A stretch of DNA of 64,000 nucleotides, from assembly GCA_964498095.1 (NCBI GenBank), contig CAZCFY010000014.1, forward strand, positions 1 through 64,000. The letters run 5' to 3'. Made by a program: the position numbers and the translations under genes. The notes below the pieces were generated by a model. That model made no database searches and was not told the origin of the DNA. It was given only the letters and a program-made list of their open reading frames with translations. This stretch comes from SG-bin7 sp964498095. Lineage in GTDB: Bacteria; Bdellovibrionota; Bdellovibrionia; Bdellovibrionales; SG-bin7. Each line of letters opens with the position of its first letter. Position 1 is the stretch's first letter. Positions 49,685 to 58,403 of the stretch are shown here, piece by piece.

Positions 49685-51685
49685 ATGTTGACGCCATCAA
49701 CCCGTTATTTGGCGCGAGTTTTACTCGCGCCAATTATACTTTTTACCTTAATGCGGCTGGGTTTTTGGTGGTTATTTAAGGGCTCAGAACATGTTGGGAC
49801 GCAAGAACTGTGGAAAGCCTGGCTGTTAGGATTCCGCTACGATTTACGGGTCGCCTTAGTATTAGCCCTCCCCAATATTTTATTAATTAATATCCGGTTT
49901 TTTAATCCCCGCTGGTCAAAATCAGCGCGTAGTTATTGGAAGGCCTATTGGGTTTTCGTGATGACTCTGGCCTTTGCCTTTTATCTCTTTGATTTTGGCT
50001 ATTATGAATATCTCCGCACACACACAAACGCTACTGCGCTAAGATTTCTGGTGGATTTTTCGATTTCCATGCAGATGATTTGGCAAAGCTACCCCGTCAT
50101 AAAGGCCTTTGCGATTATATTTGTTTTCGCAATTTTTTATGCCACGGTTTTTTCGCGTCTTATTTTGCCGGCGGTGGATAAATCAATCGAGAACATTTCT
50201 TTTAAGCAATCTTTTACCAATGGTTGGGTGGCTGCCGGCATCGTTCTCGCAGGGCTCTACGGAAAAGCATCGTCATATCCATTGCGCTGGAGTGACGCTT
50301 ATTTTTCAAATAATGCCTTCACGACGGCGCTTGCGGTAAATCCAATTCACTATTTTGTTGATACCTTTAAATACCGACACTCCGGATTTGATGCGGAAAA
50401 GGTTAAAAAATATATTCCTTCCGTGCGCCGCTATTTAGGACTACCAGAAGAAAGCTCGAATGAAATTAAAATCAAACGTGAAGTAAATCCAAGTCCCGTT
50501 GAGCCACCGTTAAATGTGGTGGTAATTATTTTGGAATCACAAGCCGCTTTTAAAACTGGGATATTTGGCAACGCCGCAAATCCAACACCTTATTTGGACC
50601 GTCTAGCAAATTCTTCCGTATTATTTAAAAAACATTATGTCCCCAGCGAAGGGACCGCACGGTCTATATTTGGAATTTTAACGGCGATTCCCGATGTGAA
50701 CACCGACTACACCTCGTCCCGTAATCCACTCATTGCCGGTCAAAATCTTATTATAAACGCTTTCGAAAATTACAAAAAATTTTATTTCTTAGGCGGAAGT
50801 ACCAGCTGGGGAAACATACGTGGTCTTATTTCTTACAATATACCTGATATCGAAATCGTCGAAGAAGGCAGCTTTAGCGGCGAACGCAATGACGTCTGGG
50901 GAATTTCGGATTTAGAGTTATTTAAAGAAGCCCACAAGCGCTTTGATGCCATTAAGGATCAGCCCTTTTTTGCCGTCATCCAGTCGGCAGGCTTTCACCG
51001 GCCCTATACGATCCCCAAAAACCACGACGATTTTAAACTTGCCGATCCAAAACCCGAACACATTGCCAACGGCGGCTTTGATTCCGTTGAAGAACTAAAC
51101 TCTTTACGGTTTCAGGATTTTAGCTTGGGGAAATTTTTTGCTCTGGCCGAAAAGTCGGAGTACTTCAAAAATACTTTATTCGTAATTCAGGGAGATCATG
51201 GCTTGCCGGGAAATAAAGCTAAAAACTTAACGCCGGGCCAGATTTTTTTTGGGCTATCGCGCTGGCATGTGCCCCTGCTTTTTTACTCTCCCCGTTTGTT
51301 TCCCACTCCCGAAGTTATTGAGGATATTTCGAGTGAACTTGATGTCATGACAACTGTCGCGAGTTTGACTGGACGGGCCCATACCAATACAACGCTGGGC
51401 CGAAATCTGTTTGATAAAACGTTGGCCACCGAGCGACCAGCATTACTTTATACTTATTACGAGAATCCCCCGGGCGTTTCGGTAATTACCAAAGATTATT
51501 TGGTCCGCTGTAATGCGCGACTAAGCTGTTCGGGGCTTTATAATTATAACTCTTCCACTCCCGACCTTGATCTAAGCCAGAATGAATCTGATAGTTACAA
51601 GAAGCTGCAGGACTTAACTTTTGGCCTGTATGAAACCGCAAAATACCTTCTATATCACAATCCTAACCCGCTTATAAAAAAATAA
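49685..51685 (+). CDS. LTA-synthase-family membrane sulfatase/phosphoglycerol transferase (first copy)
   Basis: A 666-residue protein: five N-terminal membrane helices (to about residue 200), then an extracytoplasmic alkaline-phosphatase-fold domain. The nucleophile is the Thr of SEGTARSIFG; metal ligands include ILESQAA, VIQSAG, and GDHGLPGNK. LtaS/OpgB-type enzymes move phosphoglycerol or phosphoethanolamine head groups to glycans; the donor and target here are unknown. A second, diverged copy lies at 56535. It follows the FKBP gene by three bases. Confidence 0.9.
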   Translation: MLTPSTRYLARVLLAPIILFTLMRLGFWWLFKGSEHVGTQELWKAWLLGFRYDLRVALVLALPNILLINIRFFNPRWSKSARSYWKAYWVFVMTLAFAFYLFDFGYYEYLRTHTNATALRFLVDFSISMQMIWQSYPVIKAFAIIFVFAIFYATVFSRLILPAVDKSIENISFKQSFTNGWVAAGIVLAGLYGKASSYPLRWSDAYFSNNAFTTALAVNPIHYFVDTFKYRHSGFDAEKVKKYIPSVRRYLGLPEESSNEIKIKREVNPSPVEPPLNVVVIILESQAAFKTGIFGNAANPTPYLDRLANSSVLFKKHYVPSEGTARSIFGILTAIPDVNTDYTSSRNPLIAGQNLIINAFENYKKFYFLGGSTSWGNIRGLISYNIPDIEIVEEGSFSGERNDVWGISDLELFKEAHKRFDAIKDQPFFAVIQSAGFHRPYTIPKNHDDFKLADPKPEHIANGGFDSVEELNSLRFQDFSLGKFFALAEKSEYFKNTLFVIQGDHGLPGNKAKNLTPGQIFFGLSRWHVPLLFYSPRLFPTPEVIEDISSELDVMTTVASLTGRAHTNTTLGRNLFDKTLATERPALLYTYYENPPGVSVITKDYLVRCNARLSCSGLYNYNSSTPDLDLSQNESDSYKKLQDLTFGLYETAKYLLYHNPNPLIKK

Positions 51686-51724
51686 CTCCAGTCCAGCAAC
51701 ATTGAATCCGATAAAGAATTCAGG

Positions 51725-52144
51725 ATGTTGCGAATTATTTTTCCGCTACTTTTAGCGTTAGCAGTAGGAATTTTCTTACCGGTTTCCTTTGCGAAACCGC
51801 CTAAAAAGCCCAAGGAACGCGAACCAGCCAGTTTTAAGTACGTAATCACGAGCCAAGAATGGATGTCCATGATGTCCCGTGATCTACCGGCGGCATTTTG
51901 TGATAGCAAAGAATATTACGGTTTTTGTTTCGATACCGACAAGCAATCCTGTGGGGCTACCGTTCAAAAAATCGCTAGCCGCTGTTATAAAAAAATATCC
52001 ATTCCAAAATCAGTTAGGCTTTCCACCCAAGGCGTTGATTTGGGCCAATGGTTAGGCCGCTGCGTCGGCGGCGAATACGAAAAGCAAATGTCAGGCAAAC
52101 GCAAAAACAATGCTGTTTGCAAAGAGAGCCGCCAATGGTTTTAG
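51725..52144 (+). CDS. Secreted Cys-containing hypothetical protein
   Basis: A 139-residue protein with a signal peptide (about 1-23, ending SFA), a lysine-rich PPKKPKERE segment and six or so cysteines (FCDSKEYYGFCF, SCGATVQK, RCYKK, RCVGGEY, VCKE). I recognise no family. The cysteine pattern suggests disulfides in the periplasm. Its stop is overlapped by the start of the next secreted gene by ten bases, so they are made together. Confidence 0.65.
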   Translation: MLRIIFPLLLALAVGIFLPVSFAKPPKKPKEREPASFKYVITSQEWMSMMSRDLPAAFCDSKEYYGFCFDTDKQSCGATVQKIASRCYKKISIPKSVRLSTQGVDLGQWLGRCVGGEYEKQMSGKRKNNAVCKESRQWF

Positions 52145-52938
52145 TCTTCGCATTACTTCATTGGTTCTCTTATGCGTTTGCGGGTTGCGACCTAAATGTA
52201 AATCAGTTGCAAGAATTACGCACGAGTCTTCTTTGCAGCTGCGATGACGACACGAATGCCTGTGCAATTCTGGTGGATGCATTCCAGCGTCCCAACACCA
52301 ACACTTTGGCTTCAATGGTCGGCGCCGCCATAGGCACGCACTTAAATTATCGGGTATATAATCCCTATTCTCCGAAAGGACGCCTTAGTCAGGCGGGCCT
52401 TAATGACTGGTCGGCCGTGGCCTTTAAAAATTGTGGGATGTTCGAGCAAAAAGAACTGCGTGAGCTACTTTCCAAGAGTATCGACGAACAACTCCAAGTC
52501 GTAAATAATAACTTAAAACTCTGCCGCCAAGCCGAACAGCTTTACGAAACCTTCGAAGAACCCCATTTTGAAGCCCGCTGCGAAAAGGGAAAACTCGTCG
52601 CCAGTCCTCGAAAGCTAGAAAATACTGTTGAGCACACTGTGATTCGTGGTCCCGCCAGCAACGAGTTCACGCATATTTTGAGAAGTAAAGGCGGGGAAAC
52701 GGCGCGCTTTACGCAACGCTCGTTTATGATGAACATTCATGGCAAGAGCGATTCAATTAAATATACGCTTAATTTTGTCGACGATAATAATAATACGCTT
52801 AAACCCACTTCCGCCGAAGTGACCCATGTGCGCGGATTATGGCAGCGCTACCGCCGTGAATTTGTCGAAATGACCAACTGCTGTAACAACCCAAAAGACA
52901 CAAAAGAAGCCTGCAAAAAATACGATATTAAAGATTAA
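52135..52938 (+). CDS. Secreted or lipoprotein-like hypothetical protein
   Basis: A 267-residue protein whose N-terminus (about 1-18) is hydrophobic and ends AFAGC, so it may be lipidated, although it lacks a basic start and has Phe at the lipobox. Later parts carry CSCDDDTNAC, a helical middle, and a C-terminal beta-rich half with FVDDNNNTLKPTS and MTNCCNNPKDTKEACKKYD. No family is recognised. The ATG at 52135 is chosen because it gives a signal sequence and a ten-base overlap; stop bases TTAA are shared with the SMP-30-like gene. Confidence 0.65.
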   Translation: MVLVFALLHWFSYAFAGCDLNVNQLQELRTSLLCSCDDDTNACAILVDAFQRPNTNTLASMVGAAIGTHLNYRVYNPYSPKGRLSQAGLNDWSAVAFKNCGMFEQKELRELLSKSIDEQLQVVNNNLKLCRQAEQLYETFEEPHFEARCEKGKLVASPRKLENTVEHTVIRGPASNEFTHILRSKGGETARFTQRSFMMNIHGKSDSIKYTLNFVDDNNNTLKPTSAEVTHVRGLWQRYRREFVEMTNCCNNPKDTKEACKKYDIKD

Positions 52939-53828
52939 AGCTTACTAAGGGCGTAAGCGGAAACTTTGTTTTCGCCCATGCGCGGAACAAGCAGCATTTG
53001 CGTTCCAGGAACAATACCGATGTCGGCGGAATTTTTAAAACCGTAGATTAAAACTTCGGACTTACCATTATTGGGCCTTACGCGGTAAACCTTTCCTGCC
53101 ATCCAGTCCGAAACAAGAAAATTACCTTTGCTATCAACTTCCAATCCATCTAAATGTCCCAAGGGACGGCGGGTAATTTTTGTGATTTGTTTTGAGCTTA
53201 TCCCAATGGAATAAATATGCCCTAACGCCTTAGTGGCCCAATCCCCGTTTTCAATCAGGCCCCACGAAGCTACGATCAAACGGTTTCCCTGAATCAATAA
53301 TCCATTAGGAGACTCTAACTGCTTGCCATCAATAAAAACCGACGACTTATCTTCTTCTATCCGGTAAATGCGGCTAACGATGGTATCAGATACATAAACC
53401 ACGCCAGATCCATCAATGACAACGTCATTTAAGAACTTAGCTCCCGGAACATCAATTTTTTTGGCAATAGTTCCGTCGGCAATGTTAATGGCAACAATCT
53501 GATCAATATCACTTACCCAAAGAAGGCCATTGTGGGCGCGCAAACCCTTGGGCGCATTTAATTCTTTAACCCAACCTGCCGTTATTATTTTGCCGTTCTT
53601 ATCTAATTTATGAATTAAGCCATTGCCGTCTTTTTCGTCGGGCTTACCACCGACGACCGAAACAAAAATATTTTTGCTTTCTGGGTCGAAGTAACAACTT
53701 TCTGGGGCATCGAGATTTTCCTCTAGCGTCCACGCCGGGTGCACTTTTGCATTTTTGTCATTTTCTTTTGAAGCATCGACGGCGGCTTGGCCCGAGTTTA
53801 AGAATAAAGAAAAAATTAATACCCACAT
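52935..53828 (-). CDS. Secreted SMP-30/gluconolactonase-like beta-propeller protein
   Basis: A 297-residue protein: signal peptide (about 1-16), then six-bladed-propeller motifs of the SMP-30/LRE type, such as NAPKGLRAHNGLLWVSD, FLNDVVIDGSGVVYVSD, SPNGLLIQGNRLIVASW and LDGLEVDSKGNFLVSD. The family includes lactonases and other metal-dependent hydrolases, but catalytic residues were not confirmed. GAGGAGC precedes the ATG. A lactone or sugar-acid hydrolase, or a binding propeller, are both possible. Confidence 0.85.
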   Translation of the reverse strand: MWVLIFSLFLNSGQAAVDASKENDKNAKVHPAWTLEENLDAPESCYFDPESKNIFVSVVGGKPDEKDGNGLIHKLDKNGKIITAGWVKELNAPKGLRAHNGLLWVSDIDQIVAINIADGTIAKKIDVPGAKFLNDVVIDGSGVVYVSDTIVSRIYRIEEDKSSVFIDGKQLESPNGLLIQGNRLIVASWGLIENGDWATKALGHIYSIGISSKQITKITRRPLGHLDGLEVDSKGNFLVSDWMAGKVYRVRPNNGKSEVLIYGFKNSADIGIVPGTQMLLVPRMGENKVSAYALSKL

Positions 53829-53882
53829 ATTTGGCTCCTCAAAAAACTAGCTTATAAAATATTTTTTGAGTCGCCAACTAGA

Positions 53883-54338
53883 TTATGCGGCGGTTTTGCC
53901 GGAAGCCCCATTTGTCGAGGTATACCTCATAAGCGCTTCCTTAACATTGTTGAAAACCTCTGTTTTGCTCAGCACCCCTTGGGCCAGGAGAAAATCCTTT
54001 ATGGATGGTTTTACGCCACAGATGGCGATATTTGTGGTCTTTTTACGCAGCAATTTTTTGGCTTGCGCCATGAAATTAATGGCATAGGAGTCAACTCCCG
54101 AAACCTCGCGCATGTTTACCAGTGCTATGGTAAATTCCATGTTATCCAATTCGCGCAGACATTTCTGAAGTTCGCCCTCAAATCGCGCGCCCAAAGTGCC
54201 AATCAAGGTAATAACCACGACCTTATTCTTTTCAGCTATGAGATATTGAAAGACTGTCGAGTTATTTTCAAGGGAAGGTTCGGCCTTCGCGTTATCCGCG
54301 GCTTCAGGTGATATAGGTAGGACATTAACCTTGCTCAC
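53883..54338 (-). CDS. STAS-domain protein (anti-sigma-factor-antagonist-like)
   Basis: A 151-residue protein: disordered N-terminus (about 1-30) then a STAS domain with VVVITLIGTLGARFEGELQ and SGVDSYAINFM, whose Ser in VDS is the usual phosphorylated position. GTG start with AAGGGG eight bases upstream. Such proteins bind anti-sigma kinases or act in partner-switching; none is next to it. It lies upstream of a lipoprotein, on the same strand, with a 108-base gap. Confidence 0.85.
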   Translation of the reverse strand: MSKVNVLPISPEAADNAKAEPSLENNSTVFQYLIAEKNKVVVITLIGTLGARFEGELQKCLRELDNMEFTIALVNMREVSGVDSYAINFMAQAKKLLRKKTTNIAICGVKPSIKDFLLAQGVLSKTEVFNNVKEALMRYTSTNGASGKTAA

Positions 54339-54446
54339 AAACGTACCCCTTCTACGGTTCCGTTTATAATTTTATTACTCCTAGATTTAAAATACCAGAA
54401 AATCTCAAAATGACTTAGGTGAACGTATCAGTATCAGAATGGGACA

Positions 54447-54962
54447 TTATTTTTCGAGCTCATCGAGTTCTTTGGATAAGCTAGTGAGCTCATTTGTCAC
54501 AGTTTCCCGCCGCGACTTTAACTTAGTCACATCATCATGAAGTGACATCTTTTCTTTGCTGCGCAGGTCATTATTTATAGATGCAATTAAACCTTTTCGG
54601 TCCTTTATTTCTTCATTTAAAAATTTCTTACGTCCCACCAAATAGCCACTTAAAAATTTTGCTTCAGACGTCTTGGGGCAGGTGCGTTGATAGACTTGTC
54701 CTTGAAGTCCAAACTCGTAACCGTAACTAGTCTGGCAAAACTTCCGTAAACCCTGGGCAAACCCTTGCGCATATTTTTTATCGTCAAGACGGCTGCCAAT
54801 ACCAACACAGGCCTTTTCTCTATCCCCCGCATGAGTCTTAGGGTAACCATAAAGGGCATCTTGATATCCAAGCGGATATCCCTCACCCTCCCGGCAGCCG
54901 CGAATTTCTGGTGTCGAGCAGGCCGACAATAATATTAACACAATAGTTATGACCTTAATCAT
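54447..54962 (-). CDS. DUF2799-like lipoprotein
   Basis: A 171-residue lipoprotein with lipobox LSAC (Cys15). The body has the DUF2799 pattern: GYPLGYQDALYGYPK, REKACVGIGSRLDDKKYAQGFAQGLRKFC, YGYEFGLQGQVYQRTCP. A coiled-coil tail (about 115-171) follows. DUF2799 proteins are outer-membrane lipoproteins of unknown role. It overlaps the response regulator gene by eight bases, so the two are made from one transcript. Confidence 0.8.
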   Translation of the reverse strand: MIKVITIVLILLSACSTPEIRGCREGEGYPLGYQDALYGYPKTHAGDREKACVGIGSRLDDKKYAQGFAQGLRKFCQTSYGYEFGLQGQVYQRTCPKTSEAKFLSGYLVGRKKFLNEEIKDRKGLIASINNDLRSKEKMSLHDDVTKLKSRRETVTNELTSLSKELDELEK

Positions 54963-55329
54963 TTAAACAACTCTCTATTTGCGCAACAAGTTTTCGCCAT
55001 TCAATCGGTTTTAAAAACAACGCTTTGGCACCTTTTCTAATCGCTTCTTTGGCGTCGAGGTCCGCATAGCCCGTCAGCAGAAAAACATGGGGTTTAACGG
55101 GATCTATTTCGCGGATTTTTTCGAGGAGATGAGTCCCATCCATGTCAGGCATACGGACATCCGATATAACCACGTCTATTTTATTTCTTAAAATGCAGTC
55201 TAAGGCTAATTGGCCGTTGGCGGCTTCAAGAATTTCGCAACCATGAAACTCAAATTCGTCGGACAAAAGATCCCGCAAATCAGGCTCGTCATCGACGATC
55301 AAAATTTTTTTGCCCTTAAGCGATGTCAT
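54955..55329 (-). CDS. Stand-alone response regulator receiver domain
   Basis: A 124-residue CheY-like protein: KILIVDDEPDLRDLL, VVISDVRMPDMDG (phospho-Asp), FLLTGYA and LFLKPIEW. No output domain follows, so it acts by protein contact, as CheY or Spo0F. It overlaps the exported protein gene by four bases (ATGA) and the DUF2799 gene by eight; partner kinase unknown. It is likely made with both exported neighbours. Confidence 0.92.
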   Translation of the reverse strand: MTSLKGKKILIVDDEPDLRDLLSDEFEFHGCEILEAANGQLALDCILRNKIDVVISDVRMPDMDGTHLLEKIREIDPVKPHVFLLTGYADLDAKEAIRKGAKALFLKPIEWRKLVAQIESCLND

Positions 55330-55982
55330 CTCTTTTTTACCGCCTTAAAACAGCCGGCGGTTTTTACTCTGTTATAGATCTTCTTGGAAACAAGAAACTG
55401 CTGTCCAGCCGGGACATCAACCTTCTCCATAATCTCATCGCTTTCAAATAAGCGCCGAGAGTGCAGATCTCCGGCCAAAACCTGACCCAACGCCATTTCT
55501 ATCATCATCGATATCGGCTGATGGAGGGTCGTGAATTTGCCACGAATCTTCTTATCGATCTGGCGCAGAATATCTTCTTTTCTCACCTTGCCACTGGGAA
55601 CGGAACATACCGACTCCGACCGTTTGCATTCGTCCTCGGTACAGCTCACATTCGAGGTAAAGAGCGGTACATATTTGTCGGCTACCCAGGCAATCTCTTC
55701 AAAAATCATTTTATTTTTCTTGTCGACACTCACCCAAAAAGGTTCCGTGGCCGTGACGGTAAATATCTTTTTTACTTGCACGTCAGTTTCATAATAGACG
55801 GTAAAGTTTGAGAGATGTTTTTTTCCCTTTGGAGCCGTTTGTATTGGATCCTGAAAACCACAAACAAAAAGTCTTTTGTCGGCCTTATACTTCATGGATA
55901 AAACAGCTTGAACTTCGTCAGACCCAGGACACGTTTGTGCCTGGGCCCCATTTAGTAATAAAGAAAATAGCAACATGAACAT
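55326..55982 (-). CDS. Exported hypothetical protein, 218 residues
   Basis: A protein with a short signal peptide (about 1-15, ending AQAQ) and a beta-rich N-terminal half (QVKKIFTVTATEPFWVSVD), with six or seven cysteines. I recognise no family. Its stop overlaps the receiver-domain gene by four bases. ATG at 55982 or an in-frame ATG two codons later would both fit, with no clear Shine-Dalgarno. Confidence 0.6.
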   Translation of the reverse strand: MFMLLFSLLLNGAQAQTCPGSDEVQAVLSMKYKADKRLFVCGFQDPIQTAPKGKKHLSNFTVYYETDVQVKKIFTVTATEPFWVSVDKKNKMIFEEIAWVADKYVPLFTSNVSCTEDECKRSESVCSVPSGKVRKEDILRQIDKKIRGKFTTLHQPISMMIEMALGQVLAGDLHSRRLFESDEIMEKVDVPAGQQFLVSKKIYNRVKTAGCFKAVKKR

Positions 55983-56041
55983 GATTTAACTAGCTTACCA
56001 AGTCAGATGTGAAGATCAAAACCGAGAAGAGCAATCTCGAC

Positions 56042-56449
56042 CTAAGATTTTACCAGACCGTTTTCCTGGCCAAATTCACTGGCGATTTTCATTATTTTAT
56101 CGGCGACGCTATCAAACGCCTCCTGCGAATTTGCCGGATCAGGCATCGCCCAACTCAAGCGTTTGGCTTTTGAGGGGATGTGAGGACATTCCTCCTCGGC
56201 ACAAAGAGTGATAAGAAAATCTAAAGAAGATAAAAATTCCTTAGGTAATTCCGTCCAGGACTTAGATCTATGTTGACTGATATCGATTCCCCTCTTTTGC
56301 AGGGCGATTATTGCCAAAGGGTTTACGCGGCCACTGGGTTTTGATCCGGCACTGGCAACTTCACACCGGTCAGCCCATATATTGCGGGCGATTCCCTCGG
56401 CGATTTGACTCCTTGCGGAGTTTGCCACGCACATAAACAGCACTTTCAT
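56042..56449 (-). CDS. ArsC-type arsenate reductase/low-molecular-weight phosphatase
   Basis: A 135-residue protein with CVANSARSQ (the CX5R loop) at residues 6-14 and TLCAEEECP with the two extra cysteines of thioredoxin-coupled ArsC. The ATG at 56449 is chosen for the family start MKVLFMCVANSARS. It would reduce arsenate, or dephosphorylate a tyrosine if the later cysteines are not used; their spacing is four residues, tighter than in the S. aureus enzyme. No ars operon genes lie beside it. Confidence 0.8.
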   Translation of the reverse strand: MKVLFMCVANSARSQIAEGIARNIWADRCEVASAGSKPSGRVNPLAIIALQKRGIDISQHRSKSWTELPKEFLSSLDFLITLCAEEECPHIPSKAKRLSWAMPDPANSQEAFDSVADKIMKIASEFGQENGLVKS

Positions 56450-56534
56450 AGTCCAAAAAATTAACAAGACGCAGGCCCTATGTCACGCGCGTCTTTCCTG
56501 TTTACATATAATAAATTAACATTTAACTAACTAT

Positions 56535-58403
56535 ATGCTGCGAGCCTTCGCCGTTAATTTAACTCTATTTTTTTTGATAAGGATTTACCTTTTCACTGCT
56601 GTCATTTTGGCAGGCAGTGCGACGCCACTTTCAAGACTCATTGCCGCGTTTATCGTCGGCGCGCTTTTTGACTTGATCGTATTATGTTATGCAATGGCGC
56701 CTTTGCTCATTTTACGCTTAGCCGTGCCAGAAGCAATTCGCCAAAAAAAATGGATTCGCGGCGTGCAGGCCGCCTACTTGTTCATCGCGTTTACGGTTTT
56801 TTTATTTGCCGCATTTGGTGAGCCCTTCTTCTGGGATGAGTTCAAAAGCCGCTACAATTTTATTGCCGTTGATTACCTTATTTATACGACGGAAGTTATT
56901 AATAATATTTGGGAGTCCTACCCTTTTGGATGGTTCCTGATTTTCGTTGCGGCCGTCGCCGCAAGCCTCACTTATTGGTGTTTACAATCTCAAAAGTCCG
57001 AAAAGAAATGGCAGCTAGGTTTTGTGATGGCAATACTCGTTACCGACACATTTCTTTTTTCACAGGCCTTGGCCGAATGGTCGCCTTATCGCGAAGCCAC
57101 CGAACTTTCAAAAAACGGCGTATATTCCTTTCTAAACGCCTACTTTCATAACGAAATTAATTACAATGATTTCTACATTACTCGCCAGGAAGACCGGGTC
57201 ATCGAACGTCTTGAAAAAATAGTACCCGGCGCAAACGTCTCGGCGGAAAATGGAATTCGCCGCCAAGAGTCTCCCAATGGCGAAGAAAAGCGTTATAACG
57301 TTGTCATGGTTGTAATGGAGAGTTTAAGCGCTAAGTTCATGGATTCTTATGGTAGCCGCGACCACATTACGCCCGTGTTAGACGCCCTAACTCAAGAGGG
57401 TTTATTTTTTAAAAATATGTTAGCCACCGGCACGCGCACGGTCCGGGGCCTTGAAGCCCTAACATTAGGCGTGCCGCCAACGCCCGGCCAATCTATCGTT
57501 AGACGCCCGGATGGAAAAAATCTGTACAATCTCGGCTCCGTTTTCCGAAAAAAAGGCTATTCAACGCAATTTATTTACGGCGGGTATTCTTATTTTGATA
57601 ACATGCGAGACTTTTTTTCTAATAATGGCTTTGACATTGTCGATCAGGGAAATTTTCAGAAAGACGAAATTTCTTTTTCAAATGCTTGGGGCGTGTGTGA
57701 CGAAGATATTTTTCGCCGGGTAATTAGAGAAGCCGATGTTCTCAGTAAGAAGCGCAAACAGTTTTTTCAAGTTGTATTAACAACCTCTAATCATCGGCCT
57801 TATACTTACCCGCAGAAAATTGATATTCCATCGGGCGCGGGACGCGGTGGCGCCGTTAAATACGCGGACTTCGCGATCGGTGAATTCTTAAAAGAAGCCA
57901 AAACTAAACCCTGGTTTAAAAACACGCTCTTTGTCTTTGCGTCAGATCACAATGCCGGTCTTAGCGGGAAAGCCCAAGTTCCGTTGGAAGATTATGTGAT
58001 CCCCGTAATTTTTTATAATCCGCATTTTATTAAACCCCAGACTCATACCGAACTCGCCAGTCAAATAGATATTATTCCGACAATTCTGGGTTTTCTAAAT
58101 TTTAAGTATGAGAATCGCTTTTTTGGCGAAAATTTGCTGCAAAAAAGCCCACGTCGCGCCTTGGTATCAAATTTCCAGTTCGTGGGGCTTTACAAAGACA
58201 ATGAATTAGTTATCTTAGGGCCAAAACGTAAAATTGAGCGGTACCAAGTGGAAAATTTAAACGCCGTAAAAACTTTAGCTCCCGAGGGCGATGTCCTTGA
58301 AGATGCCATTGCCTACTATCAAGGGGCCTCGCTTATGTACCGCAACAAATCGTTAACGGAAGAACAACGCTCCAACAAATTTACGGCTGGCTCAACCAAA
58401 TGA
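56535..58403 (+). CDS. LTA-synthase-family membrane sulfatase/phosphoglycerol transferase (second copy)
   Basis: A 622-residue protein: N-terminal helices to about residue 180 and an extracytoplasmic domain with the Thr in GTRTVRGLEAL, VVMESLSAKF, FASDHNAGLSG. It is diverged from the copy at 49685. Its end overlaps the next gene by four bases (ATGA), tying it to an aminotransferase and glycosyltransferase, so it probably decorates a surface glycan with phosphoglycerol or a related group. TATAAT (56507-56512) sits 22 bases before the ATG, without a clear -35. Confidence 0.9.
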   Translation: MLRAFAVNLTLFFLIRIYLFTAVILAGSATPLSRLIAAFIVGALFDLIVLCYAMAPLLILRLAVPEAIRQKKWIRGVQAAYLFIAFTVFLFAAFGEPFFWDEFKSRYNFIAVDYLIYTTEVINNIWESYPFGWFLIFVAAVAASLTYWCLQSQKSEKKWQLGFVMAILVTDTFLFSQALAEWSPYREATELSKNGVYSFLNAYFHNEINYNDFYITRQEDRVIERLEKIVPGANVSAENGIRRQESPNGEEKRYNVVMVVMESLSAKFMDSYGSRDHITPVLDALTQEGLFFKNMLATGTRTVRGLEALTLGVPPTPGQSIVRRPDGKNLYNLGSVFRKKGYSTQFIYGGYSYFDNMRDFFSNNGFDIVDQGNFQKDEISFSNAWGVCDEDIFRRVIREADVLSKKRKQFFQVVLTTSNHRPYTYPQKIDIPSGAGRGGAVKYADFAIGEFLKEAKTKPWFKNTLFVFASDHNAGLSGKAQVPLEDYVIPVIFYNPHFIKPQTHTELASQIDIIPTILGFLNFKYENRFFGENLLQKSPRRALVSNFQFVGLYKDNELVILGPKRKIERYQVENLNAVKTLAPEGDVLEDAIAYYQGASLMYRNKSLTEEQRSNKFTAGSTK

